Origin: Thysanoteuthis rhombus
Lineage: Eukaryota > Mollusca > Cephalopoda > Oegopsida > Thysanoteuthidae
Length of the DNA stretch: 64,000 nucleotides
Reading direction: 5' to 3'
Assembly (NCBI GenBank): GCA_963457665.1
Contig: OY735212.1
Coordinates: forward strand, 2,914,397-2,978,396
Shown: positions 1 to 11,039 of the stretch, one piece after another
Position numbering within the stretch: position 1 is the first letter of the stretch
Layout of the letters: every line of letters starts with the position of its first letter
Notes under the pieces: generated by a model
Databases searched by the model: none
The model's input: the letters and a program-made list of their open reading frames with translations, nothing else
What the model was told of the DNA's origin: nothing
Made by a program: the position numbers and the translations under genes

Positions 1-59
1 AACAAGCACAGGATCTGGCCAGGTTTGGTGTACTGCTGTTCGCTCGGTGACAGCTTTCT

Positions 60-2200
60 AGGAAGTAACTTGAATGAAGTCGTAGCCATCATCATGAAAC
101 AGAATCATCTGGCACAACCTCGTACATCAAAACGCCTTGTCTAATCCATGCAGTTGTAATATCTTCCATTGATATGTTTCGTTGAAAAACAAGATATTTT
201 CTTAGTAACTTGAAAAATCGTTCTCCATATACACCATTTGATATGAATTTCTCCTGATTCCATTTTGCATTCAGGTTTCCTTTTACTGCGATATCCGAAC
301 AAGACTTGCAATTCTTCCGTCTCTTGTGTTCCTGATCTTTAGTACTAAGGCAATTCTTGTAGCCATCAAATATAATTGAACAGATACTACATCTTGATTT
401 AACGAACATCTGGTATTGTTGGATGATATCTTTGCCTGAAACACTTGGTGTCCACGCTACTCTGCGCAGCGAGTGTCAAGCGCAAAATAGCTGATTTCAG
501 TAATTTCTATTGCTTTCCCAGTGGAAATCGCACCTTCCCTCTAAACTTTCTTGCCTATTTATTGATTTTTTTTCGTTTTGCAATTGGGATTTCTTACCTT
601 GCTCCAGGCGTGTTTTGGTCTTCTTTATCACGTTCTGTGGTTTTCTAGTGAGTGCTGAGATAAAATTGAAACACGAGGTTGGCTTGTGCATGAACAGATC
701 CTTAAAAGTTGATGGATCTGAAATAACTTCTTAGAAGTGATTTGCCATATCATCTGATCTCTCGATGAGTCAAATGAACAACACCGAGGGGTCTTTGTGT
801 ACTGTTTTCTCGCCAATAGTGATACCCTTTTCTAGGAAAGACAAAGCCTTGATCTTATCACTACTCTTCGAAGACACATCTTAAACTAATACAGGAAGTA
901 GTTTTGTCTGAATTTTATGTCCAATCACCCAATCTTCATTTCTGTTATTAACGTCATCAAAAGTAGATTTCAAATGTGTAGGAAGTGATTTTAGTTCTGT
1001 TCCACTTAGATTGAAAATATCATACTAAGCAAACTATTCTTGAGATCTTTGCTATCTCTGTGGCAACAACTGCTGCTCATTCCTATTCATTTCCCGCTTG
1101 TAACTATGAAGTAGACCCGTCACTGATGTCACAGCATTATGCAGTGCTGTAAATATCTATATCCACAGCAACATTGTTGACTCGGTCATGTCACGACCTC
1201 GAGTTAAGCTTCAGCGATTTTTCATAAGCATTTACTCTATCGACATGTCAGTCCAAAGTCCTGCCCAGCAGCTGTTATTTCAATGGATTGAGAATAGTTT
1301 ATTCATTGACAGTTGCTCGTGAACCCACTGGTTTTCTTTTCTGGTAGGTCCTCCATTGTTTACAAATACAACCGACTACTCCTTGCGTGATGAATATGGT
1401 CAATTGCAGCAAAAAGGTTAAGCATCTTTCCTAGAGCACCCAAATGCATTATGCCGAACACTGACCCTCTCTATTCAGATGTAGTCTTTCACAAGATCAA
1501 TGAACATGCATTTACTTAATCATAGTTAGGTTAAAAAAGGTCTGTTTTCTTGATTCCATGGAGTCCTGAAGTCTGTGTAGCGCTTTCTATTCGTCCATCT
1601 CATTATTGGAAACTCTATTTGACAGCAGCTGATTATAAATGTTATGCAGTTCATCAAAGTCAACCTTGATTTTGCTGAAATGAAGCACCTCTTCAATGAG
1701 TTTCATGTTCGAGGCTGTATCAACTAATATGTCATCTCAGAACTCTCATAATGGCTTCTCCACTTATTACGTGTCCCCCAGAATTCTTACCTTTTGCAGT
1801 GTTTCCCGAGTTCCAAATCCTGCAATAAGGTCACCAATTCTACCCCAAAATTCATCAGAGTATCAAATCCTCTAAATCTGTGCTCACTATTCATCAGTTT
1901 GGCCGTAATTATCTCAGTCGCTTTGAAATAAAGATTCTGGTCAAATGCAATGTAGGATGTTTCTATGTTCAACTCCCTTGCTTGACTTTCTTTGTCTACA
2001 AGAACTGAATAGATGCAAGAGGATCAGATGGATTGAGATCGATTATCGTGATTGTTGATTTAGAAACATGCTGCCTGTAGCTAGACCAGTTGGAAACCGA
2101 TCTTCCAACTACTTTAAACAGTGTTGCTGACTGATAAACGAAGTCTACACTGACTGATGTGTACACTGACTCCTAAGCGACAAGTGTATCGACACGTCTG
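60..2200 (-). pseudogene. Decayed copy of a multi-copy invertebrate protein family (name unknown)
   Basis: Three minus-strand coding islands lie in order. Positions 1972-1787 read FDQNLYFKATEII and then a degraded GFDTLMNFG block. Positions about 1780-1594 read GEAIMRVLR and then MKLIEEVLHF, broken by a stop. Positions 409-92 read FDGYKNCLSTKDQEHKRR with CxxC pairs (CSIC, CKSC). From memory, large repeated families in invertebrate genomes have the same order: FDQPLYxKAxEI, then GGFHTxMSFLGxIG, then GKAxxRAxRxHxLVD, then VFDGYxxxxTKDxEHxRR. I do not know an established name or function. Stops and frame changes between the islands show that it is dead. It could be a captured gene fragment inside a transposon, but no terminal repeats are visible. 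Confidence 0.45.
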
Positions 2201-3240
2201 AAAATGACTCATTTCAATCCTTCCCTATTTTGGAAATCATGACACCTCATTGGAAATTTTTTCCAACAACTATATCGTTTATCACCATGACTTTCTTAGG
2301 TCACTTAGTCATCGAACTCGAATGGCAAATCTCTTCTCTAATCTAGTCGATGAAACTATCATTCTCATGCCATGGGAAGTAACCTGTCTAACGGACAGAT
2401 ATTATGTTATTTAAAAGCCATTGTGTCAAACAATCAGTAAATGCAATAGAGATAATATCTTCAACATCCGTCAACTTCACGGTCGTTTGTTTGTATTTAG
2501 TATTAGCACACGAAAGACATAATCCAAGCCAATAAATTGTGTCAATTTGTTACATTGAGTCAAATCAATAATCCATTTCTATTGCAGGGCCTAATATTTA
2601 TAGAAGGAGCACTGAATTTGATCTGGTAGTTTTATTCAGGCACTGGTCTATATTGATTTGATTTAGATGGAACCAATAACACCATTAGCTCTTGTAGACT
2701 GCACGGTAAGTAATCGAATAAGCAAGTGTGTGAAACTTTGGAATCTGCAATCGGGGTAGCCATTTTATCACCATTTAAAATCGGTGTACCCATTTTATAG
2801 CCAACCGAGAAACCGTTCGAATTGACCAACATAAAATTGAACATTACCGTAAATCCTTCCTCAACAATTAGCGTTCTAGCCGTTTATTCTGAATTTAGAA
2901 CGAAGACAGTATAGCGTTAATTTTTTTTCTTTCAAATACTGCACTTAACATTTGTGCTTATGAAGAAATTTCCCAAGAGGGTCATATTTTGTTTCTGCCT
3001 GTTATTCTACATAAAAATACTCTCCGTTTGATACCAAATTTGTTAATGGTGTCTTTACTTCCCGATTTGACAATTCTCCAGTGAAATTCGACTGGACTTT
3101 TAATGTAAAGAAAGTAATTACATGGGTAAGTATGTGCAAGTGTGTGTGGGAGAGAGAAAAAGCAAGTAAAAAAAAATTTGTCTATACACTTCATAAAAAA
3201 ATATTTATATAAGTGGCGCTTGTTTACAATAACGCATGGG
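2200..3240. other. Intergenic stretch with no recognised feature
   Basis: I see AT-rich sequence with only short open frames on both strands and no splice-consistent conserved protein. The upstream edge may hold further decayed sequence of the neighbouring pseudogene. Confidence 0.5.
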
Positions 3241-3297
3241 TAGGAGTGTTTACGTTCGTACACTTACACACACACACATGAACATATACACATACAT

Positions 3298-3302
<5 letters not shown>

Positions 3303-3378
<76 letters not shown>
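3303..3378. repeat. (TA)n microsatellite
   Basis: About 38 TA dinucleotides with one ATGT interruption. It is followed at 3440-3500 by imperfect TAGA/TATA repeats. It lies just 5' of the SINE copy at 3,587. Confidence 0.95.
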
Positions 3379-3544
3379 TAAATGACACTATATATAGATG
3401 TATGGCTTCAAAAATAGTGAAGTAAATATATAACATATATATATATATAGATAGATAGATATAGATATATATAGATATAGATATATATAGAGATATATAT
3501 AAGTGTATCAAAGTACATATCGAGGTCTAACTTCAAGCAAATAC

Positions 3545-3586
<42 letters not shown>

Positions 3587-3588
<2 letters not shown>

Positions 3589-3728
3589 TAAAATGTCTGT
3601 CTTTGGGTCTGAAGCGAAGGTTTCGATCCTACCTCGTGGTAGTGGAATGGATGTTGGATAGTCTATAGCCACACTGAAGAGTTGTAATACAAAGAAACGG
3701 CTGTCTGTGGATGACACAATTATTAATC
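3587..3728 (+). repeat. SINE type X, TA-flanked, copy 1
   Basis: The segment has a tRNA box-B-like GGTTTCGATCC near its start. It continues with TAGTCTATAGCCACACTGA and ends GGATGACACAATTATTAAT. The same order of segments recurs at 11,798-11,946 and, on the other strand, at 23,128-23,290 and 47,551-47,790. The 3' end runs directly into (CA)n and then (TA)n at 3,729-3,831. The 5' end abuts another (TA)n tract at 3,551-3,586. It is likely a tRNA-derived SINE, since such SINEs are known from cephalopods. I did not compare it with a named family. Confidence 0.7.
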
Positions 3729-3771
3729 ACACACACACACACACACACTCACACACACACACACACACACT

Positions 3772-3831
<60 letters not shown>
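3729..3831. repeat. Compound (CA)n(TA)n microsatellite
   Basis: CA repeats with two CTCA interruptions give way to about 20 TA units. They start exactly where the SINE copy at 3,587-3,728 ends, so they look like its expanded 3' tail. Confidence 0.9.
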
Positions 3832-3835
<4 letters not shown>

Positions 3836-4216
3836 CTAGTATATGGTTAAGATAACATGCTTAGTCCACATGGTATACCTCTGGGTGATGGAGAATTCAT
3901 GTCTGGTGTATGTGGCGACGGCTTTACATCGCCATTTTTGTATATAATGCGATTGGGCAAATGATGCTTGTTGATGTCCATTGTCATTCGAGCTTTCTGA
4001 GCCGTGGCGCCTTTGTGTTGGAACCACATATTGTGCTATTCTGATAGCCATGGCATCAGAAGCTTTTCCCATTATTGCTCTATTGCATTCCTTATTGATT
4101 GTCCGAATAACACAATCATCATCCTCGAAGAAATGAGGACAATTATGCGTAAGGCTTTTATGGCTCACTAAACCGATGCCGTAACTGAATGTATCGGTCT
4201 CTAGCGAATTCTTCAT
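3832..4216 (-). other. Unrecognised 126-codon open frame, coding status doubtful
   Basis: A minus-strand frame reads from about 4,213 to 3,836 and contains DDDCVIRTINKECNRAIMG. I recognise no domain, signal peptide or neighbour that would support it. It may be a transposable-element fragment or chance. Confidence 0.15.
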
Positions 4217-4317
4217 GTGTTTTCAGAGCCCCCAAATCGACAATTTTGTTTACTAACAAAGCCACTTGACTGAAAGTCTAGATCGTTGCTCATCATCAAA
4301 CATGAAATAAAATGGGC

Positions 4318-4565
4318 TTGCTTAGTCACTCAATAAAAACCATCAGGAAACCAATGTATCTGGCAAGACGCCGTGTTGGGGTTGATCAATTGAAATATTT
4401 GAGAGAAAAGGTGATCAATGTATAAATTTCTTCTCTCATTTTTTGTTTGATGGTGATCACTAAAAAGTCTGAATTTGATTAAAAAAAACGGTCGAACAGC
4501 TGTGAATTTTAGCAAATACAAATAGGGGGAGCAAATTAGCATACATTGTAAATTGAAGTCCAATT
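4318..4565 (-). repeat. Dispersed repeat M, copy 1 (minus orientation)
   Basis: On this strand the segment starts with TTAGTCACTCAATA and continues through GGGGTTGATCAATTGAAA, TTTCTTCTCTCA and GATGGTGATCACTAAAAA to TAAATTGAAGTCC. Ten copies of this family lie in the window, in both orientations. No protein coding is seen. The class is unknown: it could be a SINE or a non-autonomous DNA transposon. Confidence 0.7.
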
Positions 4566-4574
4566 AAATTCCGT

Positions 4575-5445
4575 TTTTTTATGAGAGGGGTGTGGAAGAA
4601 AAAAAAAAGAAAAACGTTTTTATAGACATAAGGAGTAATTTTTTTACTTTTCATCCCTCTTGCTCTATAGCGCAGCCTATGTGAGTGACTCATACATATA
4701 GACAGCCAGACCTACTCAAATAATGTAGAAATCTATGCCCTTGGTTTTTGGTGACTTTTTCCGTCAACGGTTTCTAATTATCAACATTTTCTGCAAAGAT
4801 TTCGAAACCAAAGATGCGAAAGTATTTCAGAGGCGTTTGCTTATCCTCGGAAAGAAGTGGATGAAGAATTTTATTGAATCTTCTCTAAAAATTGATGCAA
4901 GTCGTCTCACAACATTTGCTACAACAAGCGACGAGAAAACGCCAATTTAGTTGATGTTTACGGGTTGATCTGCATCACTCTCCCATACACGTGAAATGTT
5001 TTTTATTGATTAAATACTCCGAGGTCTTCAAGGGTGTCTGGCATCAGATTCGCCTTTTCTTCGACATTGCATACCGCAGTGTGAATTCTGTTTTCCCCAG
5101 GTGCCCCGGAGACTCTATAAAAGTGTCTCTTTGCACGTTGCGTTAGGACAATTAGATTGTTTTCAGATAATATTGTAACTTTTTCGCTCCGCTGAGAAAT
5201 TTTGTACCTCTCCATGATTAAATTCCCCTGGGCCTACTTGTAAAATGTAAGATGAACCTCACAAACCTAACAAGACTAAACAAGTTATAATTTTAAAAAA
5301 AAATAGTCTGCTTATTTTGTGCTACTATGTACTATGATCCTCAGCACAAGTGCCACAGAGCTCACAGATACTCTGGTCCGAGGTAGAAATGCTAATCAAA
5401 ATGTAGGTAATCCTTTTCCTAGTCTACGGATACTACGCTGATACA
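4575..5445. other. Intergenic stretch with no recognised feature
   Basis: Two short open frames (4,735-4,950 plus and 5,003-5,215 minus) have no recognisable domain, start context or splice partner. I see nothing else. Confidence 0.4.
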
Positions 5446-5455
5446 CACACACACT

Positions 5456-5505
<50 letters not shown>
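5446..5505. repeat. Compound (CA)n(TA)n microsatellite
   Basis: CA repeats with one CTCA interruption pass directly into TA repeats, as in the tract at 3,729-3,831. Confidence 0.9.
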
Positions 5506-5779
5506 CTCTAACATTTTTACGGCTCATTTTCGTCCAATATTGTAAAAAGATTTCTTTTTGTCACCTTAAAAGAAGCTACCGATGAGCCAACGAGCTCACT
5601 ATGTCCCAGAATACTATGATGACATTCAAAGGAGTTGAATGGATCTTCTCCTTTTCTTACCCATCATCTTCTCCTGATAACCACATTTTCAAATGGCTTT
5701 AAGGTCATATTCCGATATAAAGTTGTCAAACCTGATTTGGTTTCAACACTACGTGAATAAAGGTCGATGTCAGAAACCT

Positions 5780-5960
5780 TAGTAGTTCGTATCTCTTTAT
5801 CGCCCGGTCTTTCATACAGATCTTTTCTATTCCCTTTCTTTTTTCTTTGTACCCTTCCCTTCCCGCTCCATTCCTTCTTTCTTTCTTCCTTTCCTTCCTT
5901 CCTCTCTTTCTTTTCTCATTTCCTTCCTTCTTCTCTTTCTTTTCCTCCTTCCTTCTTCTT
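5780..5960. repeat. Pyrimidine-rich CTTC/TTTC simple repeat
   Basis: A long imperfect run of C and T with CTTC, TTCC and TTTC units. The open frames across it are low-complexity artefacts. Confidence 0.8.
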
Positions 5961-5979
5961 GACTTACAAATCATTCCAC

Positions 5980-6810
5980 TAGATCAGATAAGGCAAGTGT
6001 TTTGGCACACTTGAAACTGCGCAAATTATCATGGGCACAAATCTAACCTTCTTGTTCCACAGCTTCTTCGGATTCTTGCGAGGTCCTAGAATTCCGACCT
6101 CAACCACTGAACTGCTGGCATAGGTACATTTACGATTTGGCAGACTTTGTTTTCTTTGTTCACATCAAGAAGCTCTTCCAATCCCCAGTACTCCCCATCT
6201 CGCCGTATTGGTGCGAGTCATGGATACTGCTGACAGGGACTGAATGCCGAATGCAGATGTTTGAAACAAAATGATTGTGGAAAGTACTTTCTCGCTTGGA
6301 GCAAAAAGCCCGAGAATACGTGGGTAGCAAAGTCAAGATTCTAACAGGGCCTCAGTAACCTCTCATTGGCACCTTGAAGCGATAGAAGCTGACGTGGTTC
6401 ACTTGACACGGCAGTCACATACGACCATCATGAAGGGGATGGTCAGGGGAGTAGGCGAGTAAAGAAATGAGAGGGTTGATCCGACGACGTGAAAGAATAG
6501 ACGGACATGACTATGCTGGAACTCTGAGTAGACATAGGCGTGTTGGAACTATACGTAGAGGTAGAGGGTTTGATTTGTCCGGAGGACACTGATTCGTCCC
6601 AAAATGGGCGGAAGGGCAAATACTTAAAGATACCATTTACTAGAATGGTCGAATCCAAGAAGTTTGAACAATTTCCAATGTATTAATAATCCCACTCTGC
6701 CACGTTTGCTCTTACGTTGCTTATTAGCCAGCTTCAATTATGGTGAACTTTGCAGTCTTGTCTCTTTCTCCATGAAGTCGCCACACACAGCTTTTGCTGT
6801 CACAGTCAAA
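5980..6810. other. Intergenic stretch with no recognised feature
   Basis: Less AT-rich than its surroundings, with scattered short frames. I identify no motif or repeat family. Confidence 0.4.
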
Positions 6811-6821
6811 TCTTGTTGGAG

Positions 6822-6935
6822 TCTCCAGTTCCCATACGATCATCGAAGTTAAGTAACGTCTAGCCAGGCGAGTACTTAAATGGGTGATCGTCTGCCGTAG
6901 GTAAATACGGATCATGTTGAGAGTCTCCCGTGGCA
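6822..6935 (+). pseudogene. 5S rRNA-derived fragment
   Basis: The sequence follows the central and 3' parts of metazoan 5S rRNA. It has CGATCATCGAAGTTAAGTAACG (normally CGATCACCGAAGTTAAGCAACG), then GAGTACTT, ATGGGTGATCG and later AAATACGG. The box A core AAGTTAAG and the box C region TGGGTGA are both present with single changes. The first third of 5S is not recognisable. It is either a retropseudogene or the head of a 5S-derived SINE (the SINE3 type). No poly-T terminator follows in a sensible place, so it is not a functional gene. Confidence 0.8.
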
Positions 6936-6959
6936 ATCGAGAGCCAAACAACCCCATCC

Positions 6960-7435
6960 TCTGTCTGACTAGGCTGCAAGTGACAAAAAATGAATAAATG
7001 ACTGTATCCCTGTGTTTTGTCTGATGCTGTTAGTTTTGGAGATTTATTACTATCAAGCTCCCACACGTCAGCCAGTCTGAATTAACGTAATTTTCCCGAA
7101 GGCCACAAACGTCATTATTATTTTCTTGCCTCTACTGTAATTTTAATTGATACTTTACGAACAGTTCGGAGCACGTGTTTATTGTATTATTAAGACATGC
7201 ATTCACATTTTTTCGAAAGGACAAATGGTCGATGGAAAGTTGAGACAAGCTGAGCAAAGAAATCATAATCCGGTGAAGAAAGAGAAAGAATAGAGAGGAA
7301 AGAATGTGAGTTTTATTCTGCATAGAGAGTTGAATTATTAAGCGCATTCAATATATTTACGGTTTTTCTTCTTTCTTTTAATCTTAATGAGGTCCTTGCC
7401 TCGCGGTGTCCGTCAGAAGACAAACATGTGATTGA
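6960..7435. other. Intergenic stretch with no recognised feature
   Basis: I see no repeat family and no conserved coding here. Confidence 0.4.
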
Positions 7436-7440
7436 AACTA

Positions 7441-7442
7441 AT

Positions 7443-7516
<74 letters not shown>

Positions 7517-7584
7517 TATACATATTCCCCACGCTATCTGATGATGTTCATGTCCATGCATATATACATTGTATAAACACACAT

Positions 7585-7615
<31 letters not shown>

Positions 7616-7663
7616 GCGTGGGGAATATATATATATATATGTATATATATTCCCCACGCTATC

Positions 7664-7711
<48 letters not shown>

Positions 7712-7724
7712 TCCCCACGCTATC

Positions 7725-7782
<58 letters not shown>

Positions 7783-7790
7783 CGAATCAG
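7441..7790. repeat. TA/CA microsatellite cluster with repeated CCCCACGCTAT blocks
   Basis: Long TA tracts are interrupted by the block TATTCCCCACGCTAT in direct orientation at 7,523, 7,649 and 7,710, and in inverted orientation (AGCGTGGGGAATA) at 7,614. A CA tract lies at 7,590-7,613. The inverted pair at 7,614-7,660 can fold into a hairpin with a TA-rich loop. Confidence 0.9.
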
Positions 7791-7973
7791 GAATACAATA
7801 TGATACAATAGAATGCTGTATTCGATGTGTGGTGGGTTCATTTCATGAAATGCTCGTTACATTCAACATTAAAGATTAAGTCAAGTTTTAGTAGAGCTTG
7901 AAATATGACAAAATAAAGGATTCGCTAGACCAGCAATTATATGTTTTTGCCCTGTTTGGGCTTCTTCGCCAGA

Positions 7974-7977
<4 letters not shown>

Positions 7978-8031
<54 letters not shown>
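7978..8031. repeat. (TA)n microsatellite
   Basis: About 26 TA units passing into a short TG run, immediately 5' of the SINE head at 8,040. Confidence 0.95.
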
Positions 8032-8039
<8 letters not shown>

Positions 8040-8041
<2 letters not shown>

Positions 8042-8104
8042 ACTGATCGTCCAGTTACGCGTAGGGCAGGAGTAGAGCATGTGCCTCTGGGTTTAAAATG
8101 AAGG

Positions 8105-8105
<1 letters not shown>
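8040..8105 (+). repeat. SINE type X, tRNA-like head only, copy 2
   Basis: CAGTTACGCGTAGGGCAGGA and GAGCATGTGCCTCTGG align with TAGTTCTGCGTAAGGGAGGG and GAGCATCTGCCTCTCG at 11,800. This is the tRNA-like part of the same SINE. The body is missing and the sequence passes straight into TA/GATA repeats. Confidence 0.5.
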
Positions 8106-8107
<2 letters not shown>

Positions 8108-8145
<38 letters not shown>

Positions 8146-8175
8146 TAGATAGATAGATAGATAGATAGATGAATA
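8108..8175. repeat. (TA)n(GATA)n compound microsatellite
   Basis: TA repeats to about 8,142, then GATA repeats to about 8,175. Confidence 0.95.
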
Positions 8176-8416
8176 GATAGATATGAATGCATGGTTGTGT
8201 CTTTGTATGCATGAGTTCCCATGTTTGGTATGTACGATCTATTAGTGTAACTCGATTAGATGAGTAATTCTCCATGTGTGCGTGTATTAATATGCATTTT
8301 GTGACGATGGGTTGTTCCAACCTGTAGTGCTACAACAGACGTGAAAACCCATCGTGTATTCTTGTTTGCAAATGCAAACGATTATATCTGTCTATATACC
8401 TTTATATATGTCTTTA

Positions 8417-8424
8417 TCTCTCTC

Positions 8425-8491
<67 letters not shown>
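8417..8491. repeat. (TC)n(TA)n compound microsatellite
   Basis: About 20 TC units join directly to about 16 TA units. Confidence 0.95.
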
Positions 8492-8497
<6 letters not shown>

Positions 8498-8593
8498 CCC
8501 GTGAACCATTTATGAAAGAAAATTCAGAACTAGTATACATTAATACAAAATCCAAATACGATCATGAATATATACATATATGTTCCCACTTAT

Positions 8594-8880
8594 ACGAGTC
8601 AAAATGGAGGGTTTTGTTTTAACTTTCACGGGTGAAAATGGAGGGATTTTTCTCTTAGGGTGTAAATAGATCGGGATTTTTTTCTACCTTAAGGGGAAAA
8701 ACGGAGGAAGGATTTTCTTCTAATATTTAGGGATCAAAATGGTGGGGTATATTTTTTTCCATTTTTAATGGTTGATATGGCAATTTTTCTCTACTCCTAC
8801 AAAGTTAAAATTCGAAGGGAATTCTTATTTTTCTACTCTTAGGAGTTAAAGGGAGATTTGTTTTCACTTTTAGTGGTCTA
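8594..8880. repeat. Degenerate minisatellite with units of about 45-55 bp
   Basis: Six or so diverged units run in tandem, each built from GGTCAAAATGGAGGG or GGTGAAAATGGAGGG followed by TTTTTCTCTTAG or TTTTTCTACCTTAAG. Length and sequence vary between units. No coding potential. Confidence 0.7.
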
Positions 8881-8899
8881 CTTAGCAAAACAAGACATG

Positions 8900-10324
8900 C
8901 ATTCACTTATGTTTTATGGCTCACAAATGCTGAATTTATTCTGATATTTTTAATATAATTAAATTGCTAAATGAAAAATAAAGTTTTTTCTACCCCCTAA
9001 AGTCTTGTTCAGGACAGATCAGGGATATTGAAAAGGCGAACATACATTGCTATTTAGGATGGTTGCCAAATTCGGATCATAACACCGCTTAAAATACCTT
9101 AAGATCCTGGAAGGCCTTTGGCAAACAAAAGAACAACTGAAAAATCTTTGAGCGTGTTCGAATACTTTTAAATAGTAATCAGTATATAAACTGGTCATCG
9201 TTCATATAAAAATTAATACTCGTGAATATGTTTTCATCTAATAATTTAATTCAGTCTATTGAGATGATTTATTAAAATTATGGGGGAAAGACCTTTAATC
9301 TGTTATTTTATCATCTATTTTGATTCGATTTCTCGAGAACAGCTGATCCAAAATTCTTTAACGTCGACACCGCACTGCCTGGTGTCCTTTACAATATATC
9401 TGGCGAATGTCAACTTTTTACAGTTGATAGTAATCGAATAATCGCGGTGAACGCCCACAGAGACATAGAGATCTTTTCACTTGTCGTGGGATACAAGCCT
9501 GTGTGCGTGGTTATCCAGTTTAACCAAACATAATGTGGTGCTTTATTTATTCTTCAATAGATTGCGTGAGGTCAATATACTTTTCTTATACTGAGACAAT
9601 CTTTAGAGAAATTCTTCATTCAACCTTTGATAGTAGCCTTGTTCCATCATATATAACCAGATGTGCCAGTGGCAAATGGGCTTGAAACACTTACTTACGA
9701 AGACACGCCAACACACACACGTATCTGACTCTGTACAAATCTTAGTGTATCTTGCAGTGTTCATATCAATATAATGTAGGAAGACTTATAAAGTTTTCAA
9801 TATTCTGATTCTTTGAAAGGATGAAAGACTTATGGTTTAGGTCATGTCGAACTTCCTGCAATGAGATTTCCAAAACGGTCTTATCGTCAAGGAATAAACC
9901 ACAGGCATAGATATCACACACCTCTCGGCTGAACTCAGCAGAGCTGATTACATAACTATATCTATACATTTATCAATCACGTTGCATCTTCTCTTATTAA
10001 TCACAGCGTGCCACCACAGACATGTTCAGACACTGTTGCTGGGTCTAAGTTACTCACGTGTTCTGACATTGATATGTATCTATGTAACCATGTATCTCTG
10101 TTGGGTTTAATCCGGTAGCATTCACGCTTTCTCTCTGAAAAAGCTAAAAAAGGTCATAAAGTGGACTTCACATTTGATAAGGTATTAGATAATGTCTATT
10201 TTAAGAAAGAAACATTTTAGTGGAAGAGTCCATTGATTCAAATGGGAAAGGCAGGTAAGGGATTTAAATGCTACCTGAAAATTGAAAAGCCATGGTCACA
10301 GTTAGATAGCCAAAAAATCGCATT

Positions 10325-10325
<1 letters not shown>
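8900..10325. other. Intergenic stretch with no recognised feature
   Basis: AT-rich sequence with only short frames. I see no repeat family from elsewhere in the window. Confidence 0.4.

Positions 10326-10326
<1 letters not shown>

Positions 10327-10373
<47 letters not shown>
10327..10373. repeat. (TA)n microsatellite
   Basis: About 23 uninterrupted TA units. Confidence 0.95.
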
Positions 10374-10374
<1 letters not shown>

Positions 10375-10375
<1 letters not shown>

Positions 10376-11035
10376 TGGGATTGATTTATTTTTTCATCCT
10401 TAATCTTGACGTTTTCGTATACAGAATATGAAGAAGGTTTTCGATCCAGAAATGTACCCCAACCTTCCAAAATCTTACTGTTTATGCTTAGCAGACTAAA
10501 CTCGAGTATCATTTGAAATGTCTTTGGTACGATTCGGCCATGGACTGGACTCAATATCAAACAGGTAGCAAATACCCTACGCTGACCCACGGTCATCGAT
10601 AACCCTTTATCAATTGAAAACTAAATGAATTCGTACGAAGTACACAACATTAAGTAGAATTTGCTTTCGTGGGAAACTAGAAAATGGAGGACAGTTCTGT
10701 GCGGAAATGGAGAATAAATATGTAAAAAAGTCTACAAAAATGAAAACAAGTAAAAGACGAAAATAAGAAAATATAAATTATAAAAACTGACAAATATATT
10801 GGAGTTGATAGATTTCTTGCAATATGTAAATTGACAAATCTATCTATTTATCTATCTGTATAAATATGCAAGAGCGATCAGTTTTATTGGAAAAGTTTGA
10901 CACGTTTGATTAAATTTGGTTTGAAAATTGCAAAAAGAAATTTATTGGAAATAAGAACTCAAAAATATATGTTCAACTTGGCGAACACATTTTATCAAAC
11001 ATGCACGCAACTGAACTGCAAAATATGATTTTCTA
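10375..11035. other. Intergenic stretch with no recognised feature
   Basis: AT-rich unique-looking sequence. No supported gene. Confidence 0.4.
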
Positions 11036-11039
11036 TTTA

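Noticed and set aside
3224-3511. Open frames of alternating Ile and Tyr across TA tracts here and at many other sites
   Set aside because: TA repeats are open in all frames and translate to Ile-Tyr runs. They are artefacts, not genes.
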